Assembly (NCBI RefSeq): GCF_000002075.1 | Contig: NW_004797897.1 | Coordinates: 355,077-419,076, forward strand | Length of the DNA: 64,000 nucleotides | From: Aplysia californica | Lineage: Eukaryota; Mollusca; Gastropoda; Aplysiida; Aplysiidae | Direction of reading: 5' to 3' | Part shown: piece by piece, positions 36,301 to 48,300 of the stretch | Layout: each line of letters begins with the position of its first letter | Numbering within the stretch: position 1 is the stretch's first letter | The notes under the pieces: model-generated | The model's database searches: none | Seen by the model: only the letters and a program-made list of their open reading frames with translations | What the model was told of the DNA's origin: nothing | Made by a program: the position numbers and the translations under genes

Positions 36301-39300
36301 AACAAATATCAAGAACATTGTACTTTAACTCATTCGCTATGCTGAGCCATGGGGGGCCGGCGCGGCTAAAGTGCTGTCAGTACGCTAAGCCGCCCCCGGC
36401 GGCTCGAGAACCAATCTTAAATTTTAGCTTAGATTCTATTCCAATCCACATATCCATGTTAAAATAAAGGTCATAATATAATGTTGACTTCCGGGTCAAG
36501 CATTTCCACTGAAAATCGGAAATTTAGATTCAGTTTTGAAACGCGATTTCGTAGTTTATTCGACTTTGTTTTATCGCGATGCCAAAATCATAGCCCGGAC
36601 ACCAGTCTTAGTCATTTTACACAAAAAAATATATCATTATTTTGCCCACTAAAGAAATGTAGGACTTTTTTTTATAATATTGATACGATTGGACTCATAT
36701 TGCCAATGCACTGTTATGGAGAAACCAATATTTTTAAGTGTTAGATCTAGGGCTAGATCTGAATTGTCAAAATATTTTTTTCTCACCATAATCACTACTT
36801 TTTCATGAAATTACACAAAAAGTGCCACTCAAGAAATGTATAGGTTTATCTCAAATGCAATTCTGAATAATTCCATATAAGATACGAGCGGGGTTTTTTC
36901 TGTTTGTGATCGTTTTTCAAGATTATAAAAAATGTTATTTAAAAAAAAAATTTCTGATGTTATGTTCAAAATGTACAAATATTATGAAATGTAGGTAAAT
37001 AACTGCAAACTTTTCAATATTTTCCAGTTCTATACTCATTTATGGTTATTTTGATGTATCATTTGACTAGGTGCAAACATATTTTTTGAGTTTCACCAAA
37101 GATTATTAATTTTTTATTTTCAAATTTTATCGGCATCCAATCAAAATTGTGTTGCATAATCGTCTCTTACAGGAACCAGAGTTGAAAAATACATAAATAA
37201 ACATTACAGATGTATTCTACAAACCATACTGAAAATATTGGTATATAATACGTTGATATTTATTTGAATTTGTGGCCCCAAAGACCTTTTAACTGCCCAC
37301 TCGTCATCATCTCATTCGCCCTCCCGAAAAAAAATTCGTCCACAAGCCGAAAATAATACGTAGCGAATGAGTTAAATATCAGTCTATATCAAATGTGACA
37401 GGAATACATTTAGAAAACAAAACTACTAGAAAACATGAATCAAGTGTCATTCATACGCAAAAATGCAAACATTTCTTACTTTTTGTTGATAGTGATATCA
37501 CCCATGCATCCATCAAGCCCTTGAGTTGTGGGAACCACCTGGGATATGACGACAAAGTCAAGGGGTAGACCACCAAAGTACAGAGGTCTTTCTGTGATGA
37601 GTTCTCCAGGTACACTCTGTGATTCAACCATCTCCGAGTCATCGATGCTCATAGTCAGCCTAAAAGAAAAAAGAACAGAGCAAGCCCAAAATGAGAATCA
37701 AATCACAAGCCACCCCCCCCCCCCCCACCCCCCCAACATGCTTTTCTCAACACACAGTTAGAGGAGCAAAGAATACACAGAACGTAAGGTAATTTAGGGA
37801 ATGAACCGAGACCTCCGTGCCTTTTCGTATTAATGTTTTATGCTCTCAGTCTGCACAATTTAGACAATTCATGAGGAGCCCTGCTTTGACAATGATTCTT
37901 TGATAACTTATTTAAGGAGGATCTCGGGTTGGGTTTAGGGCCTCGGGGACTGATTTTCACTCACTCTGAGCACTTTTTACTTTTGGTACTTTCTGATCCC
38001 TCATTCAGTCTACATTTTATTGACACTAGATCTAATCACTGAGTGATTAACATTTACAGAATTAAATTTTACTGAGTTTTAAGTTGTGTACTAACATTTT
38101 TGATGTTTAACCTTGTTTTTCAAAACACGTTTTTTCACTACTTTTGCTTGCATATGCCGGGTTTTTTTTCTCTGCCATTTTTAAATTTTCCAACTCAGAG
38201 ACTTGAAATTTGGCAAGTAGTTATAGAAATGGTTCGTACTTTTAGTGGACTGGTTAGTTTTTCACATTTTCTTTAGAATTTTTTAACAATTTTTTTTTTC
38301 ATGCCAAAAATATTTTTTAAAGATCAAATTCCATATCCCCAACTTTGAGAACAATTTAGGATACTTTCTAAGTACATTATCAAAAATCAAAATAGCCACC
38401 TGCAAGCACCTATTTATTTGTGACATTTTACAAGTTACAGAATTTTAAAAAGTTAAAAACTGTAGAAATGGTGGAGAAAAAAAAAATGTCTACCCTTTTT
38501 TCAAGATGGCCGCCGTTAACATGGCAACGACTTACGTAATCGAGTGTGTTAACAGTTGAACATGAATCTTTTGTCTTATACTTACTGCCTGTGACAAAAG
38601 TTGTTAAAAATGTTGTCGTGTAAGTATCAAGCCCACTTAATTCAAAGATCAATGCTTTTGTAAAGCTTGCATGGATAATAATGTCTATCTGTCCAATAAA
38701 CTGTCATATCTATCATGTTCTTTTGTCATTGTAACTTCTTTATTATAACACTCATTTCTGTCAAAACCGAGCCACACTTTGGTTTTGCAACTAGAACTAC
38801 TCTGCTATACATTCTGTTTATTTGTGTAAATACCCAAAGAATAGTATATAGCATCGTATAGTATGGTATGAGCTTACCTTCCTTTCAATGCTGTAAGTAT
38901 ACTTATAAGGTGGGAACTATGACAGGCCTGAGCTCAGTGGTTGGCAGTCCTTTAATGTTTCCAAACCAACTCAAGTTTAAGAATATCTCATAAGAGATTT
39001 GAATTATATCCATTCTCACCCTACTGCAGCCTGAAACTAATTGAACTAATTGTGTGCAATATGGTCGCTTAATATCTCATAAGAGATTTGAATTATATCC
39101 ATTCTCACCCTACTGCAGCCTGAAACTAATTGAACTAATTGTGTGCAATATGGTCGCTTAATATCTCATAAGAGATTTGAATTATATCCATTCTCACCCT
39201 ACTGCAGCCTGAAACTAATTGAACTAATTGTGTGCAATATGGTGGCTTTTAAGCACAAGGGGGCTATCCCGAAAAATGCTGTTTAGAGAAAATCAAAGGT

Positions 39301-42300
39301 AAAGTTTTTGAACCCTTGTTCAGTTTCTTTAAAAGACAAGGAGAGTTTTCTCTATAACCACACAAATATACACACCAATGAAACCAAACTTTTCCTATAC
39401 ATAGGGCAATGCCCACTTTTTGTGTCTGTCAAGATTTGTGCAAACCCCCGAAAGCTAGGTTAGCCTGCTTGTCCTCAAAAGTGACCATATATATTGTTCC
39501 TTCTGGTCAAATGTTAAGTCTTGCAGCCCATAATCATGACAAACAAAAAGAAAGTTAAAGTCCATTATAACTTACTTCCGGCCCATCTTCATGATGGAGA
39601 TGTAATGCCATTGTCCATCTCCATAAGTGTTGATGCGACTGGTCAGTTGAGAGGACAAACTGCCCAGTTCCTCACTGACCACAATACGGCCATCAGACAC
39701 CGCCACGGAAAAGATATTGGACTGTATGAAGAAAACAAACAAGAGAATCATTAATACCCGTGAAACCAATATGTGACTTTTGAAGCCACTAACGGGAACC
39801 TTATTAACTCATTCAGCGCTAGGGACGAGAATACTAACAGAACCTGGGCCCCGCACACATAATTGCGATGAGTATTCTCGCATTCTGCCTCGCTATCTTT
39901 GTAGAAAGAATTACTCTATCTAATCCATACCAAGTTATTTTACTAATCGTGATGCATTATGGGAAAGGTCAAGGAAACATTTTTTATTTATTTATTTTCG
40001 TGGGTAGACCTAATTTCATATTGCCATGACAAACTGCCCAGTATATGAGGGGAGTTCACTGCTGGAGCGCTCAGCATTGATTGAGTTAATCCACACAAGG
40101 ATTTCAATAAAAGAAAAGACAGTTACAATTTTCCAATTTTGGGAAAAACAAGAGGTTAATAAGGGATTTCCCATTTTCCTAAAGACAATAAAACTATAAA
40201 ACTATGCCAACTTCTTCAAAAGATTGCCAGATATTCACTTTTGCTTTACTCCAGACAGTAATTGTTTTATCATACGAAATTCAATGACTAGTAAGGTAAG
40301 GAAATAAAGTTAGCAAATATGACCAGTTTTGTAATAGCTTGGTGTTTTCATTTACACAAAGTCAGAACACTTGAAAATAGAAGGGGAAAGTTCAGATCTC
40401 TACGAGACAGAGTTTCCATTCATATGATTGTATTCAGGCAGAGGTCTCTTTTCATAGTTTATGAGAAGTACCAATCAAAATGTTTGTGCAAACAACCTAG
40501 CTCGCCATCAGTACAAAATGAAACAAGCATCTTAACCACCTCAGCCCCATTTTTATATTTATTGCAGATAACCCCACTCTTCAACACTTTGCCATCATAT
40601 TTTTGGGAAAATCCAAAGAGACTGGCTTGTAAACATCGCCAATCGGCGAAATGAGGTGGCAAAGTGTAAAAAAAAAAAAATTAGACGGAGTATAACTGTG
40701 TAGAAATCTACACCATTAAAGGCAAGCACACTACTCACCTCCCCCCTGTCAGAAGTAAACATCAAGAGAGCATTCTTTGACAAAGTCCTCATCTTAAACG
40801 TCACATCGAAGGCCGAGCCAACGTTGACGGGTTCGAGTCCAATGTAACCGCTCCTGGTACTTGGGAAGGACACAAGGTGAGTCACCTGCAAAAGTTGGTA
40901 GAAACAGGATTAGACATTCTTTCCGAAAAAAAAAACCCTCGAACAAAACAATTGATAAAATATGAGGCAGCGTGGTGAAATCAGGCGTTCGTCAAAATAA
41001 CGAAAGTCAAGAAACTGGCATTTTTCTGCAGGTTACGGAATTTTTATCAAATTTTTGCTTTTCGGCTCAACAACTTTCATACCCATTAAAGAACACATTT
41101 TTATGTTGACTTTACTGAGAAACGATAAGAGTAGGCTTCGGCCGCCACCCAGGCAAAATTCAAAATTTCCTACCAACTGAAAATGTTAGGTGTGTCCCGC
41201 GAGCTCATATGACCTTATGCAGTTGCGAGCACCGTAAAACACTTACCAAAAAAAAAAAGTCCTCTGTTCGGTTTTCCACTGACCATGCCATGTGCAAATA
41301 TACATAAATACATAAAACATACAGTAAAGATATTTAGCTCTTTGTTACACATACCTTAGGAGCACAGCCTTTCACAACACCCTTGGCCCTCTTGTTGTCA
41401 AAGAGATCTATTGCAACAGAGCCAACAACTATGTCCTTAAGACAACCGTCGAATCCAGTAGATATCACACTCCTGTGAGATTAAAAGAACCACATAAAAC
41501 AGATTTGCAGGAAGTTGGTTCCATCATTACGCCATTTCATAAAAAAATTAACAAGATACCATCTGCTGCATACAGATTTTTTAAAAAAGTATATAAAAAT
41601 ATTCAGAACTTATCCCAAAATTGTAAAAAAAACCACAATCTGCTCCTTTCTGAACACAGACATAAAAAATACTCCCTGAGCAACCACAGTTGTTGAACAA
41701 CTATAATAATATTATCATTCAAGAGAAATCCTAAAAATATATGATTTATCCGAGGATCTAATCATGCATGTTATTCTTACAACTTCTAATAAAGAGTTAA
41801 AATTATGAAAGCTGCTTGAAATATTGGTTTTACTCACGGAGATGGAATGAGGACATTGTCAATACCACCAAAGTAGATGTCATTTGTTGTCTCCAGATTA
41901 TTCAAATTACCCTTTGATTCGGTGGTGATTTCTGGGAGATGAATATAAAAAGAAAAAAATATCAGTAGCCTTGATTAACAAATGATAATTGACTTAAACT
42001 AAAATGACATTGGCTTGCACAACAAAAATTATTATCTTATCAAAACAAGAAGTTGATACGAAAATAAAAGCTAAAGAAATGGCATAAGAGAATTCAAAAG
42101 ATACAAACATAGGAAGCATCAGCTAACTAATCTGGAAAGTTTCATATTTTGATTATCTACATTATGTATACATTCTTTCTGTAGTCGGTGAAAATGACAA
42201 CTGAAAACAATAGCAGTTTTAAAAAAATCTAATAGTATAATATAAGAGGGTGATATTTTGTGATACTCAAAACACATACCCTCAATCCTTTCATCAATAA

Positions 42301-45300
42301 TCAGAATAGCGTTTCTCTTGTCGCGGTCAATAGTGATCTGATGCCACTGTCCGTCATTGTAAGAGTCGGATGTTTCCATGATGGCAGCACCACCTCCCAA
42401 ATCGTACTGGAAGATGACCTTTCCTCTGCGAGTCTCCACAGAGAAATAATCCTTTTCGCCCATGTAGAAGAGCAGTCCATCCTCAGCAAATGTCTTGAAG
42501 TACAGAGACATACGAGTTCTGTCAGGCTTCAGCCTAAGGCCACCTTTGCTGAGAACTGCATATCCCATGCCGTTGAAGCGCACTCCTTCAGTGAAGATCT
42601 GTTTCAGGAAATCTCTGTCAATTGAGACAAATATTCGTTTGATTAATAAACAACATAAAAATCTTGGCTTGAAGAATATTGTCTAAAAGATGAAATAAGA
42701 GACAAAATACGGAATCACTTCCCAGTTACGTTCTTAAAGGTCAGACAGGTATAAGAGAAGCACAATCTTAAAACTTGGAATCTGACACTGTAAACATTTG
42801 ATTAGCAATTATCGAAGCCTTCACTCTTTCTTTATTAATTTCCTCTCAACAAAAAGACAAGTTAAACTAAAGCTGCCCACTTACCTCTCCTGCTCTCCTT
42901 CATAGTTGTTTTCACCTGCCACAAAGTTCCAAAGTCCCACGGGCTCACCGTCAAATTTCAGGTCTTCCATGCCTCCTTCAAACATCTGTGTGGTAATGTC
43001 TCGAGGAATCTATAACAAGTAACATTACAAATGAAGAGCACAGGGGAAAAACGACGGTAGTCACAAAGAGGAAATAGTGAGGGTGCCAATTTTAAAAGCT
43101 TGTGGGCTCATAACTTCATATTTGTTTGACTGGTGGTTTATTGTTAAATGTTGTTGAATGGTAAGTCTAACAATAATAATCAACCAAGTTTCTTCATGAT
43201 GTTCCTAATAATACATTTGACATCTCATCTGTACAGTTTTCAAAAGGCTATGCTGAATGCATGGATGTATAGAGTCACTTACTAAAATAAAACTGCTCTT
43301 GCAAATACAGAGTGTTCAAATAATTATCTTCATTTCTGATACCTTTTACTTAAAAATCTTACCTTAACATCATCAGGGAGACCACCAACAAGGAACAGAG
43401 TTGACAGCTTGTTGAGTTCAAGAACAGCAAACGTTCCTTGAGATGTGCCTTCTTTGATCTCATCATCCTGTTCATTCGACTTCACGGTTAATGAACCGGT
43501 CTTGCCAATTCTGTTAGAAAGAAAGGAGAAATTATCATGCTTGTCCCAAAAACTGTTTGTTTGAGTTTAAAACGAAACAACAGTCAAACTTGTCCATGAC
43601 TATCGCCTACTATTGAGGAGAAAAGTGGCCATCTTAGACAGGTGGTCTTCTTTGGTAGTGTCACTATATTAACCCTTCCTGCCCCATGCGCGTATATTTT
43701 CAGCAGTGTTCATAACTCCCTTTGTCCCAAGAGCGTATATTCTCAGTTTTGGGGGATACGGAATTTGCACAGTTTTTAGAAATTAGCAAACCTAATTAAA
43801 CTTAAATTGTCATAATATTTGTTCATTTACCTTTAAACATTGTTATTTATTATTCTATAAACCTCATTACAGAGATACTACATCACTTTTCTGAATGCTT
43901 GCATCTTTTTCAGAAATATTGCTGTATTGACTGGGACTGATGTTAGGAAGTGCACAAAAATTGCTGGGGCTGAAAGGGTTAAAGAAAAAACGCAATAGGG
44001 AAGTGAGAAGTTGTCGTTTTTATCCGTGATTGTCTTGGACAGCAGATTGTTAACCCTATCCTTACGCCCTGGGGTTATTTTGTACCCCTGGGGTTGTATT
44101 CTTCACATTTTAGAATACTTCTAATGAGAAGACCTTTTTGAAACTTTCCGTATTTCTCAAAAAATCATTTTGACAGACTTCAAGGCAAAGCGTACAGATC
44201 GGATTAACAAGTAAATTTCCTCTTTGGAGAGTGGCGGCACAGAGTTCCCCATGTCATATGGATACGATAGTAAAGCACGACGTACGGATAGGGTTAAGGT
44301 ACATTTGACTGCAGATCTATTTTATCAAAGAACTGAAGACAGTTCTATCTCCCCCTTTGTCCCCCCCCCTCCCCCCCCCCCCCCGGGCCTAAATTAATTT
44401 TTAATCCTAAGCTTGGTCATATTTGATGCCCAAAGATAATTATCCTCTGCCAACTAAGCCAGGTTCATCATTGATAAACTGAGCCAGGTGTTGACTCATA
44501 CACAGAACGGAATTGACAGCCACAACACTTCATACAGAAAGCCATGTAGCCACCGTCATTACTTCTCAAGTCTGTGGTTGGAAGGGTCCTACGCCTTACC
44601 TTAACATCTGTTATTCAACTTATCTTGCAATTTTGTTTTAAATCTCATTTTTTTAACCACAGTAATGGTATTAGCTCACAGCTTATACTGTATGGGATAG
44701 AGGGCTATACAAATGCGATCTATTATTGTTATTATTATTATTATCATTACTATTGTTATTAATGACAATAATCGTGCTAATATAATAATAATAATGAAGA
44801 TAATTTCTATAGCACCCACTCATGTATGAACACAGCTCTAGATGCTTTACATAAATGCATGTATGATATTTAATGCTATAATTAAAAACTGAATTCAGTT
44901 TTTTGTTTTTTTACCGTTGCCCCATAGCCTGGTGCCATTTTCCGTCATTGACCAGTCTGTCGCTGATGATCCTTGCCGAACCAGAGCCCAAGTTGAAGGT
45001 GAACACCACTCTGCCCCCACGCAGCTCCAAAGCCATGTAATCACTCTCAAACTCTGCAGTCTGGCGCACGCTTCGAGAGAGACTCACTTCCTCAACAGCA
45101 GATCGCTTCACGCGGCCGAATTCCTGTAGAATAATAATACAAAAGAGTTACTAACTATGCCATGCTAAAAATTTTAACAATGTATATACAGCGATCCTGC
45201 CTTAACGAAACCTGTATAAAACGGAAACCTGTCTTAACAGAATCTCCCCGCTCCCCCCTTGATACATTCCTCTTTAATTACCTGTATAAAACGGAAAGAA

Positions 45301-48300
45301 AAATCCGCTCCCTTCTGAGGGTTCCACCTGTCTAAGATGGAAAATGCTTTGCCCACTCAGCCCTGATTTGAAACAAAACTCGCAAATTCGGCTCTAAATT
45401 TAACTATGGCCATGTCGCAGGCCGAGGAAGGGGAGTAGGGGTGCAATTTGGGGGTAGATGTTACCCCATCATGTGAGCCCTGAGCAATGCAGATGGTCAG
45501 TGTGGTGTGCGTGTGAAACCTCACGACTGCCCGTGAGAGTGCTCGAGTAGCCAGCCACCATGGAAACTTTCCTGGGTAGGCCTGGCCAGAAGCCAGAGGT
45601 GTGAATTAGATTGACCAATGCCTGCCGCCCTGATCGTACGGCCAGCCAAGAAAAGAGTTCCTCGAATCGTTGTTACAATGATGGCAGTGAGGGGTGGCAT
45701 TGGTGGGTGGGGCTAAGGCTGGAAGCAAAGGAGATGTTCAAACATTTCAGTTTTTAATAGGTCAAACAGTGGTCCTATGAAAGGCAAGTGCTGGTGGTAA
45801 TAGGATAAGTAAGACTGACGCATGTCATTATTAGACAGAATAGCAATTGAGAGGTGTGAAGTTTTGACCATTGCTTGCCGATCGGACAAGCGATCCTTGA
45901 TCCCACCGGCTGGGCCTTTGAATCCCCCCCCCCCCCCCCCCCCAACCTCTTCTGTCTAAGATGGAATTTTTATCTGGCTCCCTTGCGATTCCGTCTTACA
46001 CAGGTTCGACTGTACCTTGAATTGACATCGAGAGGTGAAAGTGTCTATTCTGATAAATACTACAAACCAAAGCAGACCTTTACGATAATCTACTCCTAGA
46101 CTATAATCCTTTGTGATAATCTCCTCACAGGCTTAAATCCACTCAGATAATCCACTCACAGGCTACATTCAAACACGATAATCAAAAATACTCCAAGCCA
46201 CCAAAATTATCTACTCAAAGAATACGTTCCAGTAAGATAATCTTCTCAAGGATTGTATGTCAGTAAGATAATCAGCTTAAAGAGTACATTCAAGCAAAAT
46301 AATCTACTAATGTACTTCAATTCTCCTAGAAAATCTACTTAGAGACTAAATTCCAGACAGATATCCAACTCACTTACTACATTCGGGTAAGATAACGCAC
46401 TCACAGACTACATTCCAGTAAGATAATCTACTCGCAGACTTAGACCACAATCCACCAATCCAAAACAATCTACTCACAACTGTCTCCATGTTCTGGTTGT
46501 TGCCGATGTACAGCAGCAGGGCATCTGCCTGTGTGGTCTTGAAGAAGACGGAGACCTTGCTGTACGAGCCAGTGTCCTCCAGCATGGGTGGGTTACGAAG
46601 GGTTACTGTGGTATTGCCCAGGAATCGCAGACCCACACGAATCTGTCCAGGAGAAAAAGTTATAACACATGTATTAGAAAGGAGACAGCAGTCACTGACT
46701 AGCATTTAGAAAGATTATTACTCAACGTTTTGCCTTTTATTTAATCTCTTTTACTAAGTATGTCAAGATATGAACGTGACAAATTTGTGCATTCTCTGAA
46801 AGCAGACACACTAATGCCCAAACGGATAAAACTGATATTTTTTTCACTAATTGAATAATCTAAAACTATTTTTCCAAACAGTTTTTAATAAAGCATAGAC
46901 TTTACTTACTTTGCACAAAAATCTTAAGTCTTCACAAAACTAGCTTTTGAACAAAATATTTATAGCTCACAGTTTTCACCTTTGAAGACACGATTACAGT
47001 ATGGGCTTCTCAAATGATGTCTTACACAAACGAGTTAAAAAAGTGAAGACAAACATAAATTATAAAATCTACTTCTTTGAATTTTCATTGGGCAGCTCAG
47101 ATCACTTATGAAAAGAATTCCTTACCCTGTTCGCTTCATCTCTAGCTCTTGCAATCTTCTCCTTCAAAGATTTCACGCTGACCTCCACATCATTGCTAGT
47201 TTCCACCAATTTGTCTGCATTCAGAGACAAGCTATTGAGCAGACTCTCCACTTCAGGGCGATTCTTCTCACTTGAGTCCACTGATAACCATGAAGCAATG
47301 CAGAAAAGGAGAAGAGAAAAACAATAGAAATTAATTTAATTGTGTAGTCCTATATCCCAGTTCAGTGGTAGTTATGCACATTACAATCATTATTTCAACA
47401 AGAGACAAGTTAACATTCTGAAACATTCTCAGCTTTCTGGGAAACATCAGTGCAAGGTGATATTCGATAGGTCCTTTAAAACAAGAGGAACTGATGAGAT
47501 CTATCACTGTTCTTCTGAGTAGCCATTCCCATCTGAGTGAAATTAAGAAAAACTTTCCCAAGGACACAAGATAATAGTATGACGCAGTCTTACGGGCTGC
47601 ATGTCCTGAAGACGAAATACAAAGTTACCATCACATTTTCTTTTCTGTACAACTGCTTTTATGAAAAAAGTAAACAAAAATAGTCAGAGGCTGAAAATTT
47701 TTCTTTTTTGTCTCATTTTTCATAAGGTAACAGAACATTCTCGCAAATGCAGTGATCTGTCAAAGTGCCTTCACCTTGCCATAACGCCTGTCTAAAATTA
47801 ACAGAGAGAATCAGAGGAGTTTCCTTCTCTCTAGAAGTAGGCAAATGCTAAGCAAAGCAAGATGATGTACCCTAGTTTAAGTAAACATTTTTTAAAAGTC
47901 TTTGTTATATGTGACAGTCACAATCAGTGTGCCTTAAGATTTTTTTAAAAGTAGCACACATATGGTAGAACACCATAAAACAGAGAACAAACAATTTCTA
48001 ACAACAAATGGGAGCAGATGCTTTCATGCTTGATCATCAATATGTGGGAGGTTGGGGCACCACTGACAGGTCCTACTTCTTTTCTTTCCCTCAGTTGTCT
48101 GCCTGTTTTACTTTTTTCCCTGCACTAATTATGACCAAAATTATGTTGATTGATGCGTTGCTCTTAACTCAATGAAAACAAAATGAACATCAATACTCAC
48201 AATTGTCCTTTGACTGCCTCATGTTGTCAGAAATCTTAGGTTTGTTCTGAAGGATGAAGTTCATCTTGTTTTCAATATCCGCCATATCATCAATGATTGG

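Larger units (their letters stand above)
43581..44311. mobile_element. small pogo-like MITE split by two TTAA-bounded MITEs
   Basis: Left end CAGTCAAACTTGTCC at 43581, right end CATTTGACTG at 44302-44311. Between them lie two TTAA-bounded elements (43669-43982 and 44050-44297). The three remaining pieces line up with the uninterrupted small copies at 50671-50828 and 52549-52736. Confidence 0.75.

Noticed and set aside
46084-46463. CRISPR-like array (regular 31-bp step)
   Set aside because: Whole units repeat with no unique spacers, in a eukaryotic intron; it is a minisatellite.
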